DNA of 64,000 nucleotides from Todiramphus chloris collaris (lineage: Eukaryota > Chordata > Aves > Coraciiformes > Alcedinidae): positions 7,049,669-7,113,668 of the forward strand of contig JANVCC010000077.1 in assembly GCA_025345505.1 (NCBI GenBank), read 5' to 3'. The notes beneath the pieces are model-generated. The model worked only from the letters and a program-made list of their open reading frames with translations. It made no database searches and was not told where the DNA came from. The translations under genes and the position numbers were made by a program. Below, piece after piece: positions 13,561 to 26,985 of this stretch (the stretch's first letter is position 1; the number at the start of each line of letters is the position of its first letter).

Positions 13561-15305
13561 CTGTAACATAGAAAAATATCATTTAAACCCAGATAAAAAG
13601 AGTATTGTCCTCTGTACAAAATCTGTGTTTATCACAATACAAATTTATCTGTTCACATTTTATGCTCATCTAAAAAGTCACCACCTTTTTTTTTTTATAT
13701 AGCCTTCTCATAAACCTGTTGCTTACACCATCCACATCAACTGCTCTCTCTTTCCACTGAGGCTGCCATGGAAAGACAAGGAAAAAACTCTGCAGTCCCA
13801 GTGTCAAAAAGTGTTTCAGAATGCATATGCTTTTCTCTCCAAGAATGGGAGTTAGTCTAAACCATCCAATGGGCACACAAGGCAACAAGAACTGGGCTAT
13901 TTTAAAAGAAGAAAGAATAACATGACTTTGCATGCAAACAACTACATTAACTATAAACTACAAACCCCTCCATTTTGCTACAGCACATACCTAACACAGG
14001 GAAAGCAGATAAGAAAAGAAGCCAACATTACTTGTTTCTACTCCCATTAATTCTAGCAGAAATTACTCTCTGCATGCAAATTAGAGATACTATGAGTAGA
14101 CAGAAATGACTAAAGCATCTTCAATATAGTCAGGGAAGACAAAATTCCAGTTACTGGCAATTGATCAGTTATCCCACAGCCCTAAGCAGAGCTTGGAAAG
14201 TACAGGAATGGATTATGTCAGCTTTATTGTGTATTTCATTGTCATAATAAAAGTTTTATTGCTCCATATTTGGCTTCTGTAAAAAAATGATTAACTTTCT
14301 CTTTAGATGTATCTTGTGGCAGCTTGAGAAACGCATGGGTGTACGCTAGAGCAAGACCGAGTCCCAACTGTACTGTTTGAAGTAGAAAGTATTACCCAGA
14401 ATGTTCCCAAACAAAACTATGTTCCTTCAAATCTCCCTCCCACATCCCATTCCAGCAGTAAAAAGTTGTGCTCCTTGTAATACTGTGCTCAAACTGGTGC
14501 TGCTCATCAGAACGTTTCAGAGAAAACACGTCTCTCTACCCACGCCTCTGCCTTTAGCCTGCAAAGGACTGTGTGCCAATACACCTACAGCCCTGTTGCT
14601 GGGAATCATCTTCATTGTTCTACCTCCTGGAGCTCTTTTCCTTTCCTGATCAATTCCTGACATCTCCCCAGCCAGGATTAGGCTTTTTCTGAGGTTACTG
14701 TTTATGTAGCAATGTAACAGAGACATTGCTCATGTTTACTGTGCCAGTTCCCTCCCCTTCCTCAGTGAATTACTAGGGAAAAAGCTCCATTGCTTCACGA
14801 AGCCCTTCTATATTGCTCTCCTCTATAAATGCCTTAGTGAAGAAATGCTGACAAATACACCCCATATGTGATTAGGGGGCAACAGAATCAAGAATAGAGG
14901 ATAGTCCAAATAGTCCAAGCAATACTTTCTACTGTAAATCCAGCCAAACTAACATGGCAGCTGTTATTCTGTTCTTACCACCACTCCAATCTTCAAAGAA
15001 AATGGCTGAATTATTCTATTCCAGCTTGAAGTAGTTTTTCATACCTAGTCCCCTAGTATCCTCATTTCCACTATTTCTTTTGAGCAGTTATTCAGCCCAT
15101 ACTGGTGAACAGAATACAGTTGGCAATGCCAACCAGTATTTCATTAGCAGCTCCATTCAAATAATAGCCCAGTGAATACCTCGCCTGGAGTGAACCTCAT
15201 CTAACGGTCTGCAATGCAATTCTGCTCTGTAGTAGAAGTTATTTTCTTCCAAACAAGACTATTAACTATTAACTTGTAACCTAGGAAACACATAGTTTAC
15301 ACAAC

Positions 15306-15330
15306 AAGAAAGAAAGAAAGAAACAAACAA
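15306..15330 (+). repeat. (GAAA)n-type microsatellite
   Basis: Four GAAA-type units run into two CAAA units. It is a short, imperfect tetranucleotide repeat inside the large ABLIM1 intron. Confidence 0.85.
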
Positions 15331-17709
15331 GTGCTAGCAAATTAAATGATTCTGAGGAAAATTCCCCTCTCAGATCCAGACAGCCTGAGAGGGGCCTGAT
15401 GCCAGCTGAAGAAAAGGTAACAGGATGGACTTTTAAAGTTGCTCAAATGTGAAACCGGATCAAGGAATTGGGCAACTCTTCCTTAAGAGTTATACGGTGC
15501 AGTGTGAAATCTGTACCTGCAACGTTCTGTTGTCTTAAACTCACACGTGGAAGATACCCTAACATACTCTGCATGCCAGGCTCCAGACCTTCTGTTACTG
15601 GGATGAAATGCAAGTTTTTTCTCTTTAGTAGAAAGCAGAGAAATGTTTTCAAGACTGGTCCAATGATACAACTTCTTTCCATTCCACTTTCAGCCATTTA
15701 AACAAATACTGACAGTTGCTATTTCCAGACTGATCTCTTAAGTGAAGCTCATTATGGTGCTTGTCTTATTGGCCTCTATTTGTCCTTATGGGTCAAGACT
15801 CAGTAATTGACTTTTGTTCTCCTGCAAGGAATTGCTTGCAAGCTTTTTTCTTCGGATATGTGTAACACACACAAGGCTTCTAACTGCAGAGGTGACCCTT
15901 TACAGTAACCAGGGAGGACAGAACAAGGAATTACAGTAAAAGAAAGAAATACTTTTCCAAGAAGTTTATTTAAATGTTTCTGACTTGAATCCAGACAGAT
16001 TACTGGACATGTAAAATGTGAGCTACTTTGGGTCTGAAAACCCTGAGCTAGGAGTTAGGCTCTTCTCCCTACAGGGATTTCACATCTTGAGAACAAATAT
16101 TTTGGGCTCTGACTGTACCAACCCTCCTCACATCAACTGCATGCTAGGTGATAGACACTCAGGCGTCGTGCAACAGCAGCGATGGTGCGATAAGGCAACT
16201 CTGTGTCATGACTAAGACAACAACAGACTCCAGCCAGTATAATTCATAACATTATGTTATCCAGATCCTAAACTAATCGGCTTGGATATCCCAGATTTCA
16301 ACCCCTGCTCCACAACAGATATATGGGCTCTTTGGATGGCACAAACTTAATTCTAAAAGAGTTTAGTCAGACAGTGAGGTTTGGCTGAGTCTCAGAGCCT
16401 GTAACCTATCCGCTGAAAATTAGGTTATCTGAATGTTTTAGTTCCTGTGTGTCTGGAGCATCAGTAACAGCACTGACTGCCCTACCCTACTGTGAGAATA
16501 AACACGGGGGACAAGGCTCCCAGATACTGGGATGGAAGGAGTTGCTGAAGTACCTGTAAGTCAGTCCCAATGGGTTCCACATTCCATTATCTGACATATT
16601 TCTGGAAGCACTGCTCATTGGAAAGCGCGGGAGTGGACAAACACTAACTTGAGGAGTTGCATTGCCTTCAGTGCAGTTTCAAATCCAAATACATTAACAC
16701 CACGACTATCTTCCAAATTAAAAGGACATAAAACAGGGACCCATAAGGGAGAGATGCTACCAGAGCAACACATTCTTGGTTCAGCACTGGGACTCTCAGT
16801 TGTCTTCATACCATAAAGCACATACCTAACTGCATGGGCAGTGTAACATAAACAGAAGTCAGCTATCCGCTCCAATATACCGATGTGAACTGACACTTAT
16901 CTATATACAAATCATGTCAGACTAGGAAGTGATTTGGTATCAGTTTAGTCTAACCAGTATAACAAGGTGCATGGATCTTTTTGTGTAAGACTAAACACAA
17001 GCATCAATCAGTCTAGCATGTATCAGCAAGGTGCAAACACCTACTGATGCAATGGATCTGGTTTCAAACACATGCCATTCCATCAAAAGTACCTAGGTTA
17101 CCACGTCAACTGTTTTTTTAAAACTGGCTCTAGTTAAACTATGCAGCATCTACACTTGAAAAAGGGGATGCTGGAAGCAGGCATACAGATCAAGCAGGCT
17201 CAACAATTTCTTTGAATATTTGGTCTTATTTTTATTCCTTCAGGACTTTTCAGTACTAGCTATGAATGTTACAGTACCTATAGAAGTATACGTTTTCATT
17301 CTTTACAATTTTGCACAGACTAATTACAAAAGATCACCAATAAAACTGTTCAAGAGCATCAAGTTGCTTTATAACAGTTAACTTCCAATACTGCTGGGTC
17401 CTGCCGGAAGACATTATTTTTTCTTTATTACTGAACTCACATGAGATCCTTCATGGATCACCTTCATGGTGAGCCACGTAAAGGTGTGTAACACAAGACG
17501 CACACAGCACAACTTTTCAAGACTTCCACTTTTGTTTAGAAGATCAGCTTAAATGTAGAATGCTTTCTTAAGTTTATTTGGTTTTCCAGTAAGACCAATG
17601 TCCCATTAAATATCCAAATTACTCAGAGTAACATGTACATTGACTGGGACAACCACTAAGTCTGGATTACATTGTTTAATTCAGAAGGGAAAAAAAGGAA
17701 AGCAAAATG

Positions 17710-17740
17710 AAAAAAAAAAAAAAAACAAAAAAAACAAACA
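17710..17740 (+). repeat. A-rich homopolymer tract
   Basis: A 16-base A run is followed by two further A blocks separated by single C residues. No retrotransposon body was recognised on its left side, so it need not be the tail of an element. Confidence 0.85.
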
Positions 17741-20700
17741 CCCAAAACAATAGCACCTTCCTCTACAAGGAAGACAGTTTTTGTCACTGTAGTATTGCTT
17801 TGTGCTAACCTCACTCCATAGATATACCACCATGATTTTTGTCATTCCTTATATTCCCTTGTGAATTGTGCAATGTGGATTTCATTCAATTTTGCAACTG
17901 CAGTACGTTGATGTAAATTCAAAGCAACTCTGCCAGCTTGAGAGTGTACTCTACTGCATTTTATCAAAACATCTCAAAATAATTCTAGATTTGTAAAGAA
18001 AAAGAAACAATTAAAAAGAAAAAGAGATAGAAAAGATCGTAACAACCCAATGTTCATATGAAAAACCTAAGGCAGTTTAAATAAAATGAAGGAATTAATT
18101 TACTGTGCAAAGTTTAATACTGTCCTGGCAGTGCTTTATGAAGAGATCATTGTACAAAGCTTGAATAGCAATTACATGTCTTGCTGCATCAGCTGGAATA
18201 AGGACCTCAGCACTCATACCAAACCCTTCCAAAATGGAAATTACAGCTACTACCTGAAGAGTAACAGTTGTTGAATAAAAAAAAAGAAGGAAACTAAATA
18301 CTGCAGCCTCCCCTATTGATGATATTCTCCCTGAACACAGAAATGCTAGGAAATCAAAAACTGAAGCTAAGTGATTCTTAGCTGCAGATTCTTGCTGGCA
18401 AGACTCCACGTTTCTGCTGCAAGCCACAGAATACCTTGGCTTCTTATTGGAAGTCAGAATGAAGCTTCTGGGAAATGCCTGCTGTGCATATGCTGCAAAG
18501 CAGAGGTCACAGCAAAATAGGCTGGGTTCAGTTCTGCTCTAAAGAGAATGAGAAAGCACCTTTCTCTAAATTTAAATAAGAGGAAGATATGGGCTATTGT
18601 TCTTTTAGAAGATAATTTTTGACATTTTCACGCATATGTTCACAAGTAAACTCAGGAATTACGTTCATTCCAGCCACCTTGTAGCAGGTATAACTCCAAA
18701 CTTCATGCTAGGATATACAATTTCCACAACTTCTAGCTCCGCAACCTCTGGGCTCTTGTGCACAACACTGAAATTATGCTGTGCCCATAGCAGTATGGGC
18801 ATGGTCACCCTCAGGGTTCCACAGTTGTGTCCTTTATATCCTACGAGTGGGCTAATACAGATAGCATGCTCTGCAATGATAACTTTCAATTGGTTGCTTG
18901 GCTAAAGATGGAATTATTAAGAAGGAAAAATAAAGCAAAGATCTGATGGTGTGGAACTATTGCATGTTTTTTTTGCTATCTTGTTTTAAATTTCTTCACT
19001 ACTTTCAGAAACAAAGGTAAAACGTGCTAGAGATTGCCAAGACAGTAAATAGAATCAATTTTTTCTACAGGCAGCAGAACTCTCCAACCTCTCTCTCTGC
19101 AATACCTGATATGGCTTTGGGGGCCATAATTTCTTAAATTACTTTGCAGGACTTGAAGTTCAAATCTTGAAGGTTTCAAACCCCCAATTCCCTCAGGCTC
19201 GGATGCTGTCAGGTGGCTGTACTGGTACTCCAGGTGAGCAGCTGCTTGCTGGGGAGAGGTCAGAGGTAGGCACTGCACACAGGACGACATGCTGGGAAAA
19301 CCAGCTGGTTTGGGATAAAAGGCACTGGGGAGACACTAGAGAACCAAGTTCAAGAACACGATCTGGTTTATCACTTCTTCTCTATGCTCTCTTTGTAAAG
19401 AGAGAAGTAGTAGCAATTTTCTCCTGTCCTTTGTGTTCTTCGCAGAGGTGAATGCCTGTAACTTCTGGTTTGTAAAGCCTGTCTGTTTGCAGCCTGTGCA
19501 CTCTCTGAGGAATTCCTCTTTTGTAGAAGCCCAGCACAGTGGAGCTTTGAGGAGCTACTGAAATAGCTATTAAAAAGAAGGGATGAAAAATGCAGTGTCA
19601 TTTTGCTTATCTACAGACTTGGTTCTTGAATCTCAAATCTATAAGAATCCTATCAGCTAAGGTGAGCAAACTGTGACTGAGACTGAAATCAAACCTTCCA
19701 GCTGTCAGGGAGAGATAAAGAATGTACTGTAGTCACTAGCCACAGGTATCAGACAGGGATCTTCAGGAATTCCAGGATACCCCAGAAGGAGACACTCCCA
19801 TAAAGAGATAGTAGTGAGCTGCATGCCTGCACACATATGGAAAAAGCCGAGGGCAAACTCCTAGACTGTAGCTTGCTCGCATTATTGCCACTCATATTAT
19901 ACTTCAAGCATTATTTTAAAACCCTCACTTCCTGTAAATCTATCCGTATTACTCCTACAGTGTGCCAATTTGCCTTAAAACTATTTTTTCTATCTACATA
20001 TAACCAGAGAAGCTATTCCTAAAAAAGGCAGGAAGTAAAAAGAACCCAAAACAAACCCACAATAATTTTGAACTTGTAGCGATTTGACATAATTTTGTAA
20101 TGTTTTCTGATATTGTCCATAAAAGTCTTCTTATTTGCCCTTTGCAATTAGCCTGCTGCTGAAAGGCAGCAGCTGAAACAGGACCAGAGCAGCAATCCGA
20201 ATGCTGCAGGACAGTATCCCTGTTGGCACTGTAAAAGCTAGTGCCCTAATCATGGTGACACACGGTACACACACACGTGAAGACAAATTAGCTGGCCAAT
20301 ACCTTCATCCTGACAGGGCAAGACATCAGCAGCTCTCCCTCCTTTTAACTCTCACCTCTTTTAATTTGGGGTGTTGGTGGGATGAAAGTTAAGGCTTAGC
20401 TAGTAGAGCAGCGCAGGAAGGAAGGCTGGATTATGTGGGAAAGCCATGTCAGGATGGATACAGCCCATGCCTGTTCTGGTTTAGATCCAGAAGGAAGTGT
20501 TACTAATCCTTGAGTCCTCTGTCTCTGGTCTTACTCTCTACTTATCTAACAAAGAGAAGACCTAAGACAAACTGATACTTTTCTTATGTATCCTATTTGA
20601 TTATCATTCAATTATCACCATAACATATGCTTCTCAGCCTCAGTTCTTCAGCTACAATAAATGATGTGCACCAGAAGCATCTATCCTCAAGACAGCATCT

Positions 20701-21360
20701 CAGCCTCCCAGATGTGGGGCTGACTACCACACAGCAATGAACAGATTTGCATCAGTTCTCCCCACGCAAGCCTCCACACCCCTTGGCAGGTACTTTAGCA
20801 ACTAATAGATCTTCACAAAACCCTAGGCAGAGGACAAGGCACATGTGCAGCCCAGAAATGGGGTGCATTGCTACCTTGATAAATAGAGTCTTTAAAAGGA
20901 ACAACTTAAAAGGAAGACATTAACAAGTTTAACTAGTTAAAGTAGGATTATAGGTTAGGGTAGGACATAAGAAAAGCATTTGAGAAAATATTGTAAGTAA
21001 AGATTATAAAACATAATTTGCATGAAAATAGAATGAAAATATTTCAATTCCACATATCAAGTTTTTAAAAGAAAATATGAAACATACTATTTTTAATTAG
21101 GAAAGCCAGTACTGAAGTACATTCCTAGATATTTGTAAGCCTGCGTAACAGAGATGGAGAGTTGATGCAGCTAACAGAATGAAATAAAAGAAAAAAAAAA
21201 AGAGAGACAAATGCCAAGTTATAACCCAAAATATTAACACCTGTTACCTTGAAATTGAAGTGAGAAGACTCCCACGTTATTTACAAACATAAAAAGCTTT
21301 GAGGTGCATACATACAACCATGGAAAAAGGCTAGGAAATAATTAGCTTTAAAATATAGAA

Positions 21361-21400
21361 GGGGAAAAAAAAAACCTATTAAAAAAAAAGAAAAAAAGGA
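21361..21400 (+). repeat. A-rich purine tract
   Basis: A GGGG block precedes three long A runs interrupted by short spacers. It is low-complexity intronic sequence. Confidence 0.8.
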
Positions 21401-24235
21401 CATTTGTTTCAGAGTTTTAGAACACCATCTACAAATACACTTATTTTATCTATATTTTACCTACTCTTTCCTAGCCTCCTCCCATTCACCTTCCATCCTC
21501 TAGAGATTTGATATTGCAATTAATTCCCCACAGAACAATCAGCCCTATAAAGATTTCTGCATATAGATGGTTCAGTATTAAAAGAAATTAAAACCAGGAC
21601 CTTCTTGATCTGATCCCATCTATTGGAAAAGTGATCACCTTCTACAACATGCACAGAAAGTCTGTGTGCTAGAATGTATCTGTGATTAAAACAGAAGTGC
21701 TTGATGGATCCAGTTTGCTTTCAATAGTGACTGAGAGATGAAGAATTTTGGTTCCACTTACTCAAGGGCTATAACCTTATCTGGACTCACTGGTTATACT
21801 GCAGACTCTGATATTCTATAGCTTTAGTGTACATTTTTCACAGTTCCTCATTGACAAAGCATCAATCTTAACTGGTTTTCAGTAGGCACTTATTCCCCAC
21901 TACCTGGGCACCTTGGCATGTTCTGCTCTTGCCTCAAAGCCACCAGGAGCCCGAGCACTTTCTCAGTGTGTCGGGTACAAACACACCTTATTCCTCAGCA
22001 CTAGTCCAGTAAAGATGCAGCAGTGTTACTGATGCTGTTCTCAACACAAAACCATCAAGAGGCTATTTAGAAGGACCTGGGACTCTCTAAACCACCAGCA
22101 GTACTCTCCTTCATTTGCTGAGCTTCCACGGCGTCTGTCCACGCGCATCTTCGCCTTCGGTAGGTGAACAAGAGCACATTCTACAGCATCTCTGCTGTAC
22201 AAATAAAAACGCCTTGACAAAATTATACCATTTGTATTTATTACACATCTTATATGACAACTACCGTGTAGAAAAATTATAATCCTTTCAAAGAAGAGTC
22301 ATGAACAGCTTGTTAACTGAGTATGATCAGGAGTTGTTTTAAGCTCAAACAGGGGAAGCAACGGGCCATTTTCAAGCTATTTTCAGTAATGGAAAAGCAC
22401 TAATCTTACAACGAAGCATGCGGCAAGCTAAGACGTGCTGTGAAACAGATGATGTTGAAGCAAATGTTGACTAAGCTACGCCAGTCTTTGAATCAAAACC
22501 TGCATTACTCAACGTGATTGTTACCAGATGGATTTCTGATTAGTGGTTAGCAAACCAGAGGGAAGACGCATAAAGCAAATTTAGTCTGCTGTATTTCTAC
22601 ATTAGTACAAAGTAATTTTTCATGGAACAGATCATGATACAAATTGGGTGATAAAAAGATAGTGAATCCAGACTGTCTTATGTTCTGAGAACAGCCTTTC
22701 TGATCTTCATCACGCTTGCAACAGTTCTCTGCATTTACTTACACAACTGACTTTCCTAAGTGACAGTATTCCAAGATAATCAACTCACCCTTCAAAACTC
22801 CTTACTGAAGGGTTGGAGGATCATGCCAAGCATGTGCTTCTCACACCTAACATCTACAAGTCTGTAACACATAGTAACTGTTTATCAGCATTGTAAGTGG
22901 TAAAATAATTTTGAGCTATGCCATCAACACACCCACCATACACAAGAAGATACAGTCACTATTTCAAGAGTATTTTGTTGGGTTTTTTCCTAACATAGGA
23001 CAGGGCTAATTAGACAATCAAGAGCTCCTAAGAATACTCTGAGCAACCATGTCATACATATCACTTGATGTCCATATCAAAATCTTACTCAAGATCATTA
23101 ATAAAAAATGTCAAATTATTCACTGCAAATCCCCAAGGATCTTCAAGGCTGTGTGGAAGGAAGTTGTTGAAGTTAGCAGAAAAAACAATTGTTTCTTCCA
23201 GACAGCACAGAAATTCTGCCTTACTGATGAGTGGTGGTCACCCATAGTATCACTCAAATGTCAAACAGGCCTCTTAGCTCCCTTACCAGCAACCCACATG
23301 GGGATTTCAGTCAGCAGCAACAGAGTTCCCCCATGCTTCCTTTTTTGACACTGCCAAGAGTATTCCATACAGTAAAAGGAAGTAAATTCCCTTTTGAGGT
23401 AAGTCTGTATAAAAATGCTAATTTTAAAACCCAATTCTCCTGGTGTTTGCTATGAGACTCTTTGAGGAGGACCACTGACCTATTTAAGACAGCGGTCTCC
23501 TAGACACCTTTTGATATCCTCACAATGACCTATCATCATTGCAGTTTGATTTGTCTATGAAAAATAAGGCAGTGCCTGCACAGAAACAGGCCTGTCAGAA
23601 AGATCTTCCAAACCAGAATCTGTAGAAAAATCTCCCCTCAGTTACCCCCAGTAATCTCACCCAGGGTTTTGTACAAGACCCTTGCAGAGACCTGTCCTCA
23701 GCCATTGCCTTTAATCTATGGATGCTCTGCACCCCCACAGTGATAACCTCTCCTTCAAGCAAGGACCTTGGAAATGCCCACCATTCAGTACTGCCCTCAC
23801 TTGGGGCACCACTAGGGACTGAGCTAAACAGCCTCAAACTAAAACTAGACAGCCACGTTCGTGAGCAACTTAACTCTTTACTTGACTCCTGGCTCCCAAG
23901 ATAGTTTGCATCATACAGAACTGATAAACCAGACATTTGGGAGGCCCTGCCCTGGGGGTAACTGCCCATGTTGGCACCTAGACCTTACAAACAATTGCAG
24001 CGTAGAAGTCAATTCCTTGAGGTGTATTATTTCAACACTAAATAACAGTGTGCTCTGAAAGTCTTTCAGCTATTAGCACTCTGCGGTAAACGGCGAATCA
24101 CGGAGAAAGAGCTAATGACTGATAGAGTATTCCTGACTATAGCCTGTTCCTCTGGCCAGCACTCCAACTGCTGGATAGCAAGTAGATGCTCTCAGATCCA
24201 TCAAACCCTGTTTTGAGGTGCCTCTGCAGAGAAAA

Positions 24236-24255
24236 CAAAGCAAAGCAAAGCAAAA
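24236..24255 (+). repeat. (CAAAG)n short tandem repeat
   Basis: Three perfect CAAAG units are followed by a variant CAAAA unit. It is a short pentanucleotide repeat in the intron. Confidence 0.85.
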
Positions 24256-25689
24256 CAAATGCAACTGCCTCTTTCAACAACAAGCCATTTATTGATTCCT
24301 GTTTGATCCAGCAGTAATAAAAGGTAACCCTCTTCAAGGCTGCTTTTATATTTGGATCAGTTCTTTAATTTGACATCATTTTAAGATCCTGCTTCTGTAC
24401 CAGATCCTGAACTAATGCAAAGTTTTGCACCACTGCCATGTAGATTATATTAACATCTGTGGTACTGAACTGGTGCTAACAGCACTGGGAATTAGAGAGC
24501 TATCCGGCTGACACCGTTTATAGAGCCTTGCCTATTAGGCTCTCACGTAGAATAAACACAACATTTTCCTTCTGGATAACCAGCATTTGCTTAGTTTGGC
24601 CCCCGTTTTAGCATGTGCTCCTCTCTTTAAAGTTTTGAGGACACATCCTCCTTTCCTATATCTGTTTTCCTGTTTATATGGAACATAATAACAGACAATA
24701 TACATGACTGAGGTACGCAAGGGCTTATACCACTTCATGAAAAGCCCATATAAAAGGCAGTATTATTTTTCTCATTGTTGTCTCTTACACAGCACCACAG
24801 ATAATACACAACACAAGAATCACCGCCACTAGTAAAACATACAACTTGGCTGCAAAAACATCACAAAGCCACTAAAAATGGAGTCTGACTTTGAGACAAC
24901 ACTGAAGCACGCACTTAGCTTTAAATCCCAGTGATTCAATTAGACTCAACAAGATACTCTGCTGAACAGAATAGGCTTAAGACAATGCCTCAGTGTTCTC
25001 CTCAGCCAGATCCCTAGTGAATCTGAAAGCTATCTAGGCTCAACGAAGGCAAGGATTAATCATCCTTTTGGGGATACTGACTGTTCTCTAGGTGGAATAC
25101 CAACTTTGTTATAAATAATCCTTTCTAAAATTAGTTATATATTGCCCTCAGAAACAACTGGCTCTGGCTTCTCCCACCCAAAGGGCACAGCACGTTTTGA
25201 TTAGTGGAATTTGGGTCTTTTTATGGAAAAATTAATGTGTACCAGGGGAAAAGAATTGACCCTCTTACAGTGGCAGGTGAAATTATCATCCTAACTTGTG
25301 AGTTCTTTCCTACCAAGATTCCTGCCTCCTCTCTGGAAAAAAAATATAGCTTAACGTATTCTAAATACACATGCTTTCACCATTCCAAGACTCTTATCTT
25401 CAAAAGCCTTGCCTTTTGAATTCTCATCCAAGAAACCCAACCATATAACTGAGAGTCCACTCACTTGTATTCAACAAAACCAGCAGGTCTTTGGTAGGGA
25501 GGGTCACTTGTGTAGGAGGTGGTCACCAACTGCACTGTGCTGGGCACAGTTGGTTCCACCCAGCTCAGCAATGGACTAAATGGACCCACTGCGCATTAAA
25601 ACAGAAACAGAGGAGCATATACCACCTCTGCAAAAACATATACATAGAAACAGGCAGTAAATATTGAAAGGAACAGACATTCCTTAGGA

Positions 25690-26080
25690 GATGTCAGAGC
25701 ACCAGGGATGCTGAAAAACTAAAGATATGCAAAAGAAAATGCCAGGGTAGGGGAAGCACCAAAGCGTGAGTAAGAAAGAAACAGGTGAGGAGGGCCAGCA
25801 GGGCAGGAGAAATGCTGAGGCAAACCAGCTGGCCAAAGCAGGGACAGAGAGGAGACTCAGGGGGAGGTATGACTAAAAAGACTGAGGCCACATGAACCCA
25901 TGCTGAAATAACTGAATAAGAAAAAAAAGGAGCAACAAAATGAAAGGAATAACAATGCACTGACCCTAGTCTCCTGCACCTCATCTCACCCAAGGTACCG
26001 AGCATAATGTGTGGCATGGGGACTGGAGACCAGCAAGGGGAAGGAGAAAGGTTCAGGGAGAAGCTGAGGTGCGTTTCTCC
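25690..26080 (+). other. purine-rich strand-asymmetric stretch
   Basis: For nearly 400 bp the plus strand is dominated by A and G, with words such as 'ggggaagcacc', 'agtaagaaagaaacagg' and 'gggacagagaggagactcag'. The 139-codon open frame on the minus strand over the same interval is a consequence of this bias: it is rich in Ser, Leu, Phe and Pro with no recognised domain. Confidence 0.5.
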
Positions 26081-26181
26081 AAGTGTGTGTTTGCTTGCTT
26101 TCATCTTGAACATCAGAAGCAGTGATTAAAAGTTTATTATTGCCATTAAATTACATTGATTCAATCTTCCCTATGCAGAAC

Positions 26182-26195
26182 GGGGGGGGGGGGGG
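26182..26195 (+). repeat. 14-base G homopolymer
   Basis: An uninterrupted run of 14 G residues follows a single C. Such runs form G-quadruplex-like structures and are prone to length errors in sequencing, so the exact count should be treated with caution. A tRNA-like SINE head lies directly to its right. Confidence 0.9.
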
Positions 26196-26204
26196 AGTTG
26201 GCCC

Positions 26205-26315
26205 ACAACAGTCACTGTTTCAGGTGGAGGAACAGCTTAACTGCCTCTACCGCTGTCTGAACCCATGAACTCTGGGGTCTCAAATGTAATGACTACAACC
26301 ACTAAGCCCTCCCCT
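26205..26315 (-). repeat. possible tRNA-derived head of a MIR-like SINE
   Basis: Read on the minus strand, this segment contains 'gggcttagtggttgtagtca' followed by 'agaccccagagttcatgggt' and 'tcagac'. The order resembles the A box and B box of MIR-type SINE heads ('tagtggttaagagc...gggttcgaatcc'). It sits immediately beside a 14-base G run. It is too diverged to be a working tRNA gene. Confidence 0.4.
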
Positions 26316-26904
26316 CTACTGAGATCAACAGCAAAAGTTCTCCCATTTCTCAATATAAAGTAGCTGCCATCGTATCTTCAGAGAGCTGGCTCCTACACAC
26401 TGTTGGGATGCAAGGAATGTATGGAATTTCACTACTGGGAAACACAGGAAGCCATCAGGCATGGCAGGACTGCCACTGTGCCTGCGACTCTTTGGATATG
26501 AATATTCGTACCCTCATGTGAACTAAGTGCTATTTAAAAAAAAAAACAATAAAATCTCCAGCAAACACACAGTGCCTGAGCTGGCATCTCCTTGGCTACT
26601 GTTGTTTACTCAGTATCAGTGCTGCACACCAGAACTGCAATTTGAAACCTAATATTACAAACAAATTTAGAAAGATAAAGTACAGAGCAAGCAACACCAC
26701 TGATTTCCCAATAAAAATGTAATTCCTTTACAGTTGCTTTGTCATGAAAAAGTAGTAAGATGTTTACAAAGTCTTCACATACCACTGGAATTTTTCTTGT
26801 ACAAGTAGTTAAAACACCAGACTATGACTTCCTTGTCATAGCTGTGAAACAAAGTAAAAGTAACCCTCTGCTCCAAAGACCTCTAATTCAAATAATCAAG
26901 GCAG

Positions 26905-26985
26905 ACAAGAGGAATGTTCTTATCCTCATTTTACAGATTAACAGAAGGAGAGATCGAATTACTTCCCCAAGGTCACCTTAAGAGT
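26905..26985 (-). repeat. MIR-like SINE core fragment
   Basis: Read on the minus strand, the segment gives 'gtgaccttggggaagtaatt', then 'cgatctctccttctgttaat' and 'ctgtaaaatgaggataagaa'. This follows the widely known MIR core and 3' region closely ('gtgaccttgggcaagtcact...catctgtaaaatggggataa'). It is the clearest of the MIR-like fossils in the window. Confidence 0.62.

Noticed and set aside
23595..23969. 124-codon minus-strand frame in a locally more GC-balanced stretch
   Set aside because: It overlaps 60-65-codon frames on the plus strand and has no recognisable motif or exon borders.
25694..26113. 139-codon minus-strand open frame rich in Leu, Ser, Phe and Pro
   Set aside because: The plus strand is purine-rich over the interval, which removes stops from the complement. 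The protein looks hydrophobic only because of this bias.
26240..26310. A functional tRNA gene
   Set aside because: The A-box and B-box resemblance is partial and no cloverleaf stems could be formed, so it is better explained as a SINE head.
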